Of a stretch of DNA of 19,015 nt, positions 1 to 6,641 are shown piece by piece. Under the pieces are notes generated by a model, which saw only the letters and a program-made list of their open reading frames with translations, was not told the origin of the DNA and made no database searches. The DNA is taken from NCBI GenBank assembly GCA_034104265.1, contig JAXEEE010000163.1:1-19015 (forward strand). The letters are read 5' to 3'. The DNA is from UBA11524 sp034104265 (lineage in GTDB: Bacteria > Bacillota > Clostridia > Christensenellales > Aristaeellaceae). Numbering within the stretch: the stretch's first letter is position 1; each line of letters starts with the position of its first letter. The translations under genes and the position numbers were made by a program.

Positions 1-1806
1 ACCCACCCCTGCAAGTGTACGCCTTGCGGAGGAAATCGTCAAGCCCACAATGTCAGGAACCGTCACATCCGACGCAATTTCATCCCCCGTGGGCGCAATC
101 TGCAGGTACTGCAGGGTGTCCTGCATGATCTGCCGGGCGAAGGGCGCGGCGGTGGTGCCGCCGTAGTCCACCGGCACATGGGCTTCCTTGACCACCACCA
201 GCACCGAGAACTGCGGATCGTCCGCCGGGGCAAAGCCGTAGAAGGAGCCGATGTGCACGTCCCGGACGATGACCCCGTCCTTGTACACCTGGGCGGTGCC
301 GGTCTTGCCGCCGATGCGGTAGCCGGCTATGGCGGCGTTCTTTCCGCCGCCCTCGGACACCACCCGCTCCAGCAGCGTCCGCATGATCCGGCTGGTCTCC
401 GGGGAGATGGGCGTGGACACCACCGTTGGGTGGAAGCGCTGCAGCACCTCGCCCTCCCCATCAAGCACCTCGCTGACCAGGTAGGGCTTCATCAGCTTGC
501 CGCCGTTGACGGCCGCGTTGGCCGCCATCACCAGCTGCAGGGGCGTCACCGCCACGGACTGCCCGAAGCCGATGCGGGCCAGATCCACATTCTTCACATA
601 CCGGCTGCCGATGAGGATGCCCGCGCTCTCCCCGGGCAGGTCGACGCCGGTTTTCTTCCCCAGCCCGAAGGCTGTCAGATACCGGTAGAAGGTGTCCGTG
701 CCCATGCGCAGGGCCAGCTCCACAAACACCGGGTTGCAGCTGTTCTTCAGCCCCTCGGCCATGGTTTCCGCCCCGTGGGCCTTGCCCCAGCAGCGGATGG
801 TATCCCCGTCCACGGTGATTTTGGCGGAGCAGTAGAACTGGTCGTCCGGGTTGGTCACACCGGAATCCAGCGCGGCGGCTGCCGTGACAATCTTGAAGGT
901 GCTGCCCGGCTCGTACACGTCGGAGATGGCGGTGACGCGCATCAGCTCCGTCAGGGCAGCGGCTTCGTTTCTCGGCGGGTCGTTGGGGTCGTAGTCGGGC
1001 TTCATGCATATGGCCAGGATGCCACCGGTGCGCACGTCGGTCACGATGCACAGCACGCTCTCGGCCTCGTTGACCTCCAGGCACTCCCGCATGGCCTTTT
1101 CGCAGACCTGCTGAATGGCCGCATCCACCGTCAGGCGCAGGGTGTCCCCCTGCTGGGCGGGAATGTACCAGCCCTCCGTGCCCGCCAGGATCCGGTTGCG
1201 GGCGTCCACCTGCCGCAGGTAGCTGCCCTCCGTCCCGGCCAGAACATCCTCATACTGCTGCTCCAGGCCGGACTGGCCCAGGCTGTCCACGTTCGTCAGC
1301 CCCAGCACCTGACACAGGAGATCACCATAAGGATACCATCTTCGCGCGTCTTCGTCAAAGGTAATGGCGGACAGCCCTGCGGAAGCGTCCGTTTCCGCCT
1401 TCAGGCGGCGGATTTCGTCCACGGTTTCCCGGGTCACCTGCCGCTTGAGGATCACCGAACCCTTGGTTTTGTCCGAGAGCTTCTTGGCCGCTGCTGCCCG
1501 GTCCAGGGGCAGCACCTCCGTCAGCACATCCAGAAATGCGTCTGTGTCCGTCACCAGGCGTGGGTCGGCGCACACCATGTAGGAGGTGGCGCTCAGGGCC
1601 AGCACGTTGCTGCCCCTGTCCACAATGGTGCCCCGCCGGGCGGTGACAATACCTTCCTTCGTCCATTGGCTGACGCCGCGGCGGGTCAGCTCGTCATGCT
1701 CGAGTATCGTCAGCTGCCATAGCCGGAGGGCCACCAGGAGGAACAGCGCCCCCAGGATCACCACCAGCAGCAGCATTCTTTTGCGAACCTTCAGTTCGGG
1801 ATGCAT
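1..1806 (-). CDS. Class B penicillin-binding protein with PASTA domain (FtsI/SpoVD type), C-terminus cut by window edge
   Basis: This is a peptidoglycan transpeptidase that cross-links wall peptides outside the membrane, either at the division septum (FtsI/PBP2B role) or in the spore cortex (SpoVD role). The frame stays open from an ATG at 1806 to the window edge, giving 602 residues. A ggagg lies 6 bases before the ATG. A short basic N-terminus is followed by one membrane helix at about residues 11-30, then a dimerisation-type region and the transpeptidase domain. The catalytic motifs are all visible: STFK with Ser302 and Lys305, SCN at 356-358 and KTG at 501-503. From residue 583 a PASTA domain begins (VPDIVGLT) and runs off the window. 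A single C-terminal PASTA domain is typical of SpoVD, but more than one cannot be excluded because the end is missing. The gene follows mraZ and an ftsL-like gene, which fits either role, so I give no symbol. Confidence 0.93.
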   Translation of the reverse strand, partial: MHPELKVRKRMLLLVVILGALFLLVALRLWQLTILEHDELTRRGVSQWTKEGIVTARRGTIVDRGSNVLALSATSYMVCADPRLVTDTDAFLDVLTEVLPLDRAAAAKKLSDKTKGSVILKRQVTRETVDEIRRLKAETDASAGLSAITFDEDARRWYPYGDLLCQVLGLTNVDSLGQSGLEQQYEDVLAGTEGSYLRQVDARNRILAGTEGWYIPAQQGDTLRLTVDAAIQQVCEKAMRECLEVNEAESVLCIVTDVRTGGILAICMKPDYDPNDPPRNEAAALTELMRVTAISDVYEPGSTFKIVTAAAALDSGVTNPDDQFYCSAKITVDGDTIRCWGKAHGAETMAEGLKNSCNPVFVELALRMGTDTFYRYLTAFGLGKKTGVDLPGESAGILIGSRYVKNVDLARIGFGQSVAVTPLQLVMAANAAVNGGKLMKPYLVSEVLDGEGEVLQRFHPTVVSTPISPETSRIMRTLLERVVSEGGGKNAAIAGYRIGGKTGTAQVYKDGVIVRDVHIGSFYGFAPADDPQFSVLVVVKEAHVPVDYGGTTAAPFARQIMQDTLQYLQIAPTGDEIASDVTVPDIVGLTISSARRTLAGVG

Positions 1807-1871
1807 ACCCGTCCTCCCGGCTTCGCAAATATTCCACATGGGAGAGCGCCGCACACCGCCGTTTACAAGCA

Positions 1872-1918
1872 ATGGCAAAAAAGCGGCGGCTCAAACCCGT
1901 ACCATGCTTTTTTGCCAT
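1872..1918. repeat. Perfect 13-bp inverted repeat between ftsL and the PBP gene
   Basis: The arms at 1872-1884 and 1906-1918 are exact reverse complements (ATGGCAAAAAAGC and GCTTTTTTGCCAT) around a 21-base loop. They lie in the 172-base gap between the ftsL-like gene and the PBP gene. A second hairpin, CAGGGCGG-AAG-CCGCCCTG, lies at 1957-1975 just after the ftsL stop. Neither is followed by a T-run on the minus strand, so neither is a standard intrinsic terminator. They could still slow transcription or protect an RNA end. Confidence 0.6.
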
Positions 1919-1978
1919 GCTTTGCGGTCAGATCGGCCGCCGGTATGTGCTTTGCGCAGGGCGGAAGCCGCCCTGTCC

Positions 1979-2593
1979 TCAGTCTCCCAGAATGGTCGCC
2001 AGTCTTTCACCGGTCACGCCGCCGCTCTGCGCGGAAAGAATCATATCGGCGTTCTCCGGCGCGGTGAGGTAGATCACGTTCACGCCCTTGGAGGAGATCA
2101 TGCCCATCTGCACTGCCTGATAGCTCACGTTCACCTCCGCCGCGCTCATGGCCAGCTGGGTCTCCAGCTCCTCGTTGCGGCGGGTGACGGACTCAATGCG
2201 GGACTGCATGTCGTTGACGCGCTTGGTGGTGTCCAGCACCTGGCTGCGCCCCACCAGGCACATGAGCCCCAGCGCGCAGAACAGCGCCGCCAGCATCACG
2301 CAGGCCATGCTGCCCTTCACGCCGTCCCGGCTGATCATGCGGATGCGGGCGGTGTCGTTGCGGCCGATGGCCCTGTGGCGGTCGGCGCGGCGGCGGCGGG
2401 GCCGGGCGGGCTGATCGGGAATGGGATTGGCATAGCCGTACCCCTCGTCCCCCCGCAGCTCAGGCAGATAGGCGCTGCAGGTCATACGCTCTCCGCGCAG
2501 GTTTCTGTCGGCAACCTTGCCGTAGGAATAGGGCTTCATATCGTTCCAGGCGAAGTGGGCCTTCCGCCGGAAGATGCGGACAAGAGGCAACAT
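1979..2593 (-). CDS. ftsL: FtsL/DivIC-like cell division protein
   Basis: The 204-residue protein has the layout of FtsL: a long, basic, Arg-rich cytoplasmic N-terminus (about 1-93), one membrane helix at about 95-114, then a heptad-like coiled coil at about 118-150 and a short extracytoplasmic end. In this family the coiled coil pairs with DivIC/FtsB and recruits the septal transpeptidase. The C-terminal stretch AVQMGMISSKGVNVIYL resembles the FtsL tail. The start at 2593 is preceded by aggggtg with about 8 bases spacing. The internal Met19 has no such site. The gene starts 41 bases after mraZ and precedes the class B PBP that FtsL normally partners. The N-terminal region is longer than in most FtsL proteins. 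Sequence conservation in the family is low, so the call rests on architecture and position. Confidence 0.8.
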   Translation of the reverse strand: MLPLVRIFRRKAHFAWNDMKPYSYGKVADRNLRGERMTCSAYLPELRGDEGYGYANPIPDQPARPRRRRADRHRAIGRNDTARIRMISRDGVKGSMACVMLAALFCALGLMCLVGRSQVLDTTKRVNDMQSRIESVTRRNEELETQLAMSAAEVNVSYQAVQMGMISSKGVNVIYLTAPENADMILSAQSGGVTGERLATILGD

Positions 2594-2634
2594 ACGCTAT
2601 TCACCCCTTTGGATTTTGATGCCTTGAAGAAGGG

Positions 2635-3216
2635 TTATGCCTGCCCTTCCAGGGCGGAAATGCTGTCCAGGATATCGGGCAGGTCAGCCATAAAGGCGGC
2701 GAACTGCTCGTCGGCGGCGGGACGGGCCACAATGCGCACATGATCGTTGGCGCCGGTGATCTCCACGTCCTTCTCGTCCCCCAGGATATTCTGACGGATC
2801 TTGCCGGGCAGCAGCACGCGGCCCTGGCCGTCGCACTCCTGGCCGCGGAAGGACAGCGCGTCCAGCTGCTCCAGGTAGCGCCGGAGCTGCGCGTTGACCC
2901 TGCCCAGCTTCTCGTAGCGGTCCCGCATACGGGCCCACATCAGCGTGGGATACAGGGCGATGGACTTGAAGTCGAAGGATGGGGCGATGCAGAAGGTGGC
3001 CCCCAGCTGCTCGCGGAAGGCCAGGGGCACCACCAGGCGGCCCTTGGCGTCCAGGGAGTGGGAATAGGAGCCGATAAACGTCCTGCTGTATTTTTCCAGC
3101 AGGGCCTGATCCTCGGCGGTGAGCGCCTCGTCAGCGGCGGCAGCGGCAGCGATGGCAGCGGCGTCCGGCAGGACAGCGTCCGTCCTCGGCTGATCGTCAT
3201 TCGTTCCCGGCACCAC
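2635..3216 (-). CDS. mraZ: Transcriptional regulator MraZ with an N-terminal extension
   Basis: MraZ is a ring-forming, AbrB-like DNA-binding protein that controls the division and cell-wall (dcw) operon, usually including itself. Both family repeats are visible: SHSLDAKGRLVVP at residues 52-64 and ECDGQGRVLLP at 127-137, each with the DxxGR core. The predicted 193 residues exceed the usual 140-150 because about 45 residues, with an alanine run at 19-28, precede the domain. The start is a GTG at 3216 (or the adjacent GTG at 3213) behind aggtggtg. Between there and the domain no in-frame ATG, GTG or TTG exists, so the extension is probably real. rsmH, normally the next gene, is missing: the ftsL-like gene begins 41 bases downstream. 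Confidence 0.93.
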   Translation of the reverse strand: MVPGTNDDQPRTDAVLPDAAAIAAAAAADEALTAEDQALLEKYSRTFIGSYSHSLDAKGRLVVPLAFREQLGATFCIAPSFDFKSIALYPTLMWARMRDRYEKLGRVNAQLRRYLEQLDALSFRGQECDGQGRVLLPGKIRQNILGDEKDVEITGANDHVRIVARPAADEQFAAFMADLPDILDSISALEGQA

Positions 3217-3231
3217 TAATCACCACCTGAT

Positions 3232-3267
3232 CCCCACTTTTTTGATCACTGCCCCCATTATATCCCA
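3232..3267 (-). promoter_or_regulatory. Probable MraZ binding boxes (TGGGN repeats)
   Basis: On the minus strand TGGGA (3267-3263), TGGGG (3257-3253) and TGGGG (3236-3232, within aaagtgggga) lie in the same orientation at offsets of 10 and 21 bases, close to one and two helical turns. MraZ proteins are known to bind direct TGGGN repeats with 5-base spacers upstream of their own gene. The first pair flanks the -10 element, which suggests autorepression. Confidence 0.6.
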
Positions 3268-3285
3268 CCGGCAAAAATTGTGCAA
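3257..3285 (-). promoter_or_regulatory. mraZ promoter
   Basis: A sigma-A type promoter on the minus strand: -35 TTGCAC (3285-3280), a 17-base spacer and a perfect -10 TATAAT (3262-3257). It lies about 40 bases upstream of the mraZ start and should drive the mraZ-ftsL-PBP cluster. The rest of the 303-base gap between mraZ and the phosphoesterase gene holds an AT-rich stretch and the upstream gene's terminator. Confidence 0.85.
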
Positions 3286-3419
3286 GCCGTCGGACAGGAT
3301 CTATCAAAAAATTATCGTGTCCTTTTTGTGAACCTGATTTCATATTTTTGTAATTAATTTGCAATGTATTTGTTTGCCTTTTGTGGTCTGATGTTCGCCT
3401 CCGCCCACATTTTGTGGAC

Positions 3420-3450
3420 AAAAAAAGCGCCTGACAATCTGTCAGACGCT
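3420..3450 (-). terminator. Intrinsic terminator after the metallophosphoesterase gene
   Basis: On the minus strand AGCGTCTGAC and GTCAGGCGCT form a 10-bp stem (one G-U pair) around a 5-base loop, followed directly by a run of T. The same stem would carry a C-A mismatch on the plus strand, so it acts on the minus strand. Confidence 0.85.
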
Positions 3451-3519
3451 TGCATCGCGAATTCTCCACCCGCTCCGGAATGGATGTTACATTTTCTTAA
3501 CAAAGAAATAAGATTTTGT

Positions 3520-4224
3520 TCAGTTTTCCAGGGGAACCTCCGCCAGAGCGAAGTTCAGGCTGTCGCAGGAGGTCAGCATGTAGCGCACCCCCTGCTGCAC
3601 ACCGTTGAAGCCCGCGCGGATGCCTGCGCCGTGCAGGTGGCCGTACACCACCGTGCTGACCTGGTACCGCTCGAACAACCGGGTGAAGCCCGTGTCCCGC
3701 TCCAGCTCGTACAGGGGCGGATAGTGCATCATGACCACCAGGGGCCGGCCGGCACGCAGCTTCGCCGCCTCCTGCAGGGCCATCTCCATGCGCATCAGCT
3801 CCCGGTCGTGGATCTTCTGATCCTCCGGGGCCAGGGCCGTCTCCGCCGTGGGGATCATCCACCCCCGGGTACCGCAGACCACCGCTTCCCCCAGATCCAG
3901 CGCGCTGTGCTGGATCACCTGCATACCGGCGGGCAGCACGGCACGCACCTGGGTCAGGGAGTTCCACCAGTAATCGTGGTTGCCCTTGGTCAGCACCTTG
4001 CGCCCGGGAAGCGCGCCAATCAGCTGCAGGTCGGGCACGGCGTCCCGCAGCTGCAGCGCCCAGGAGATGTCCCCCGGGATCAGCACCGTATCTTCCTCAC
4101 CCACGCGGGCGCGCCAGTCCTGGCTGATGCGCTCGAAGTGGCTGTCCCAGTGGCTGCCGAAGACGTTCATGGGCTTGTCGTCGCCGCCGGGCAGGTGCAG
4201 GTCACCAATGGCAAAGAGCTTCAT
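3520..4224 (-). CDS. Calcineurin-like metallophosphoesterase
   Basis: The 234-residue protein carries the full set of dinuclear-metal ligands of the calcineurin-like phosphoesterase family: GDLHL (Asp8, His10), GDISW (Asp52), GNHD (Asn82, His83, Asp84), then MHYPP and GHLHG in the C-terminal half. It has no signal peptide or membrane helix and is presumably cytoplasmic. The family hydrolyses phosphomonoesters or diesters of widely differing substrates, and nothing here fixes the substrate. The start has aaggaac about 7 bases upstream. It begins 11 bases after the zinc-ribbon gene at 4236-4646, so the two are very likely co-transcribed. An intrinsic terminator follows it. Confidence 0.9.
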   Translation of the reverse strand: MKLFAIGDLHLPGGDDKPMNVFGSHWDSHFERISQDWRARVGEEDTVLIPGDISWALQLRDAVPDLQLIGALPGRKVLTKGNHDYWWNSLTQVRAVLPAGMQVIQHSALDLGEAVVCGTRGWMIPTAETALAPEDQKIHDRELMRMEMALQEAAKLRAGRPLVVMMHYPPLYELERDTGFTRLFERYQVSTVVYGHLHGAGIRAGFNGVQQGVRYMLTSCDSLNFALAEVPLEN

Positions 4225-4235
4225 GGATGTTCCTT

Positions 4236-4646
4236 TCAGCGGTTGTCCTCGTCCTCGTCGTCGTCCTGCTCGTTTTCCTCATCCTCGCGGACGCTCTCCA
4301 GGGACAGCTCGTTCTCGATCTCACCGTACTCCTGGCTGGGGATATCCTCGTCGATCTCGGGGATGATCTCGTCCATGGTGCTCACGGAGTCCATGCCGCC
4401 GATGGAAGCAGTATCGACATGCTCCTGCTCGGTATCGTCGTCGCGGTTGTCCTGGCCGCTCATCTCCTTGAGGCAGAACAGGCACACGTCCCGGCCGGGC
4501 AGGGCGGGCGCCTCATTGCACACGCTGCACAGCTCGATCTCATCCCTGGGGGCGTCGCCCTTCATCTCGCGCAGGCAGACCTTGCAGTACTTCTCGGTCT
4601 CGGTGATATAGTTCAGTTCGCAGCGGGGGCAAAGCACAAATTTCAT
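4236..4646 (-). CDS. Small zinc-ribbon protein with acidic tail
   Basis: The predicted 136-residue protein starts MKFVLCPRCELNY. It has four Cys-x2-Cys pairs in its first half (CPRC, CKVC, CSVC, CLFC), enough for two zinc sites. The last 50 or so residues are strongly acidic (Asp/Glu-rich, ending DDDEDEDNR) and look disordered. I chose the ATG at 4646 because gaggaggag lies just upstream; the frame stays open up to 4808 but no better start is seen there. It heads a two-gene unit with the metallophosphoesterase. I do not recognise a function. Zinc ribbons of this kind often bind nucleic acid or protein, but that is inference. Confidence 0.8.
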   Translation of the reverse strand: MKFVLCPRCELNYITETEKYCKVCLREMKGDAPRDEIELCSVCNEAPALPGRDVCLFCLKEMSGQDNRDDDTEQEHVDTASIGGMDSVSTMDEIIPEIDEDIPSQEYGEIENELSLESVREDEENEQDDDEDEDNR

Positions 4647-4758
4647 TTGGGACTCCTCCTCTATGATCATGGGCATGATGCTTGTATGCTCAGGGCCTCT
4701 CAGGCCCAGGAAAGCGGATGCTGGCATGGATTGCCATGGCAGAGGGCTGCCAGTTCGG

Positions 4759-4787
4759 TTGACGGCGGGCGAAAGATATATTACACT
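4759..4787 (+). promoter_or_regulatory. Candidate promoter for the CAP-domain gene
   Basis: TTGACG (4759-4764) and TACACT (4782-4787) are separated by 17 bases, about 48 bases before the start codon. The -10 is a weak match, so this is tentative. Confidence 0.4.
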
Positions 4788-4805
4788 TCCTTCACGGTTT
4801 GTAAC
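4778..4805 (-). promoter_or_regulatory. Candidate promoter for the zinc-ribbon/phosphoesterase pair
   Basis: On the minus strand GTTACA (4805-4800) and TAATAT (4783-4778) are 16 bases apart, about 130 bases upstream of the zinc-ribbon start. It overlaps the candidate plus-strand promoter of the CAP gene. Confidence 0.4.
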
Positions 4806-4834
4806 CAAATCGTAACAGAACGGAGGTCAACACG

Positions 4835-5632
4835 ATGACACGAAAGCACACGGCCCGGATCCTGGCATTCCTGCTCCTGACTGCCTCAACCGCGCAGGCG
4901 GAAGCGCCCGCATCCCAGTTCGGCTTCAGGGGCTGGCCCTATCGCCAGCGTCCCGCATGCCAGGAGACGCAGCCCGCGGAAACCGCTTCGCCGCTGCCTT
5001 CCGCCGCACCCACCGTCATTCCCACCAGCTGCCCTTCCGGCGGCACAAATGAGGATGAAAATGGGACGATTCCTCCCGTCAGTGCCACTCGGGAGCCCAT
5101 GACCCCCACGGAGCCGCCACTGAGCGCCCCGACGGCGTCACCTGCTCCCACCGCGACCGCAGAACCTACCCTCCGGCCCACCGCCGCGCCCACGGAAAAA
5201 CCGGCCGCAACGCAGGCCCCTTCCATGGATGAAGATTATAATACAAACTCTGTATCCGCGCAAGAGCAAATTGCACTGAAACTGCTCAATAATGACCGTA
5301 TTGCCAACGGTCTGCCCGCCCTGACCATGGATCCCGTCCTGTCGGAGCTGGCGAGGATCAAATCCAACGACATGCGGGACAACCGCTACTTCGCCCATGA
5401 GTCCCCCACCTACGGCAACGCCTCGGCCATGCTGAAGACCTTCGGCTACGCTTTCAATGCCGTGGGCGAGAACATCGCCCATCACGCCAATGTGGAGAAG
5501 GCCCAGGCGGCGTTCATGTCCTCCGACGGCCACCGGCGGAACATTCTGTCCTCCTCCTGGACGAAGGTGGGCATCGGCGTCAACGTGGACGCCCAGGGCT
5601 ACGTGTACGTGACCCAGCTTTTCGTCCGGTAA
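4835..5632 (+). CDS. Secreted CAP (SCP-like) domain protein
   Basis: The 265-residue protein has a signal peptide (basic MTRKH, hydrophobic core, likely cut after AQA near residue 22). A long Pro/Thr/Ala-rich linker follows (about 30-130), then a C-terminal CAP domain from about residue 142. The domain shows the family's hallmarks: LLNNDRIANGLPAL, YFAHESP, GENIAHH and SDGHRRNILSSSWTKVGIGV. This matches the YkwD-like branch common in Firmicutes, often found outside the cell or in spore coats; its biochemical role is mostly unknown. I see no LPXTG, membrane anchor or repeat, so it is probably free or held by the linker. It is the only clear plus-strand gene in the window. A cggaggt site precedes the ATG and a terminator follows the stop. 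Confidence 0.93.
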   Translation: MTRKHTARILAFLLLTASTAQAEAPASQFGFRGWPYRQRPACQETQPAETASPLPSAAPTVIPTSCPSGGTNEDENGTIPPVSATREPMTPTEPPLSAPTASPAPTATAEPTLRPTAAPTEKPAATQAPSMDEDYNTNSVSAQEQIALKLLNNDRIANGLPALTMDPVLSELARIKSNDMRDNRYFAHESPTYGNASAMLKTFGYAFNAVGENIAHHANVEKAQAAFMSSDGHRRNILSSSWTKVGIGVNVDAQGYVYVTQLFVR

Positions 5633-5648
5633 CACGCCCCGACAGCAG

Positions 5649-5690
5649 CGTCCCCCTGCCCAAAAGCAGGGGGGCGTTGTTCTATTGGGG
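5649..5690 (+). terminator. Intrinsic terminator after the CAP gene
   Basis: CCCCCTGC and GCAGGGGG form a strong stem around a short A-rich loop, with outer CG pairs, followed by TTGTTCTATT on the plus strand. The minus strand has no T-run after the hairpin, so it mainly serves the CAP gene. Confidence 0.7.
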
Positions 5691-5978
5691 CCAGTCCTCC
5701 TCCCGGGCAAGGGCCAGGCCGATGCCCGACATGGGCGTCACCCCCGGCAGGGACACGCCCTCCGCGTGGAGGATGGCCCGTCCCGCCGCGCTGCCTCTCC
5801 TGCGCGGCACAGGCTCAGCCTGATGTGCGGATGCAGGCGCTTCCTCCACCGCCGGGCGGAAGCGCAGATTTGGCGTGGGCGGCAGCAGATTACGGGGCAG
5901 ACCCCTTCGCATGGCGGGGAGCAGCGCAGCCTCCTGGCGCGCAAGGGCCGGGGCGTGGGTGGGATGGATCCGTTTCAT
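5682..5978 (-). CDS. Possible small protein of unknown function downstream of ysxC
   Basis: A 98-residue reading frame begins 36 bases after ysxC on the same strand. Its ATG at 5978 has ggagg about 10 bases upstream, and the frame ends beside the CAP terminator. The product is basic and Pro/Arg/Ala-rich in its first two thirds (LPRNLLPPTPNLRFRP, then PVPRRRGSAAG). It has a more ordinary end (GVTPMSGIGLALAREEDWPQ). There is no signal peptide, membrane helix or recognised domain. Position and ribosome site favour a real gene, but GC-rich DNA gives open frames easily, so this is uncertain. Confidence 0.4.
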   Translation of the reverse strand: MKRIHPTHAPALARQEAALLPAMRRGLPRNLLPPTPNLRFRPAVEEAPASAHQAEPVPRRRGSAAGRAILHAEGVSLPGVTPMSGIGLALAREEDWPQ

Positions 5979-6014
5979 GTATGCGTCGCCTCCATGTGGC
6001 CCACCCCGTATCGT

Positions 6015-6641
6015 TCAGGTGGGCTGCTCCATGGTATGCGCGTCTTCCCCGATGGGTTCAGGGGCGGTGACCTTCTCCAGGAGCTTGAGCAGTTCCTCAC
6101 GGCCCGTGCCGTCCTCGGAGGAGAAGCAGATGATCTCCCAGGGCTGCACCAGCAGCGCCCGGCAGATGGGCGCCAGCTGCTTCATCCGCGCGCCCCGGCT
6201 GATCTTGTCCGCCTTGGTGGCGATGACGGTGAAGGGGATGCCCATCTGCCGCAGGAACAGGTTCATCTGCTTATCGTCCTCGGTGGGCTCGTGGCGGATG
6301 TCCACCAGGCACAGCACATGCCGCAGCTCCTCCGCCTGCTCGAAGTAGTCCTGCATCATTTTGCCCCAGCGGGCCTTCTCCTGCTTGTCCACCTTGGCAA
6401 AGCCATAGCCCGGCAGGTCAATGAGGTGGAACTGCTGGTTCAGCAGGAAGATGTTGATCAGCCGGGTCTTGCCGGGGGTGGCGGAGGTGCGGGCCAGCTT
6501 GTTGCGGCGGCACAGCTTGTTGATCAGGCTGCTCTTGCCCACGTTGCTCTTGCCCGCCACGGCCACCTGCGGCAGCCCCTTGCCGTGGAAATTGCCGTAG
6601 CTGGCCATGGAGGTGATGAAGTCTGCGCTCTTGATTTCCAC
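6015..6641 (-). CDS. ysxC: Ribosome biogenesis GTP-binding protein YsxC/EngB (YihA)
   Basis: YsxC is an essential TRAFAC-class GTPase that helps late assembly of the 50S ribosomal subunit. All G motifs are present in the 208 residues: G1 GKSNVGKS at 30-37, the TPGKT segment at 55-59, G3 DLPGYG at 75-80, G4 TKAD at 142-145 and a G5-like SSEDG at 174-178. Length fits the family (about 195-210). The start is a GTG at 6641, the base directly after the lon TAA stop, so translation is probably coupled to lon. The lon-ysxC order is the same as in Bacillus. Confidence 0.97.
   Translation of the reverse strand: MEIKSADFITSMASYGNFHGKGLPQVAVAGKSNVGKSSLINKLCRRNKLARTSATPGKTRLINIFLLNQQFHLIDLPGYGFAKVDKQEKARWGKMMQDYFEQAEELRHVLCLVDIRHEPTEDDKQMNLFLRQMGIPFTVIATKADKISRGARMKQLAPICRALLVQPWEIICFSSEDGTGREELLKLLEKVTAPEPIGEDAHTMEQPT

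Noticed and set aside
178..1722. 514-codon plus-strand open frame
   Set aside because: Antisense to the penicillin-binding protein, whose three catalytic motifs are intact on the minus strand.
3413..3421. TGTGGACAA, one base from a DnaA box
   Set aside because: A single copy beside a terminator, with no cluster of boxes or AT-rich unwinding element, is not evidence for an origin.
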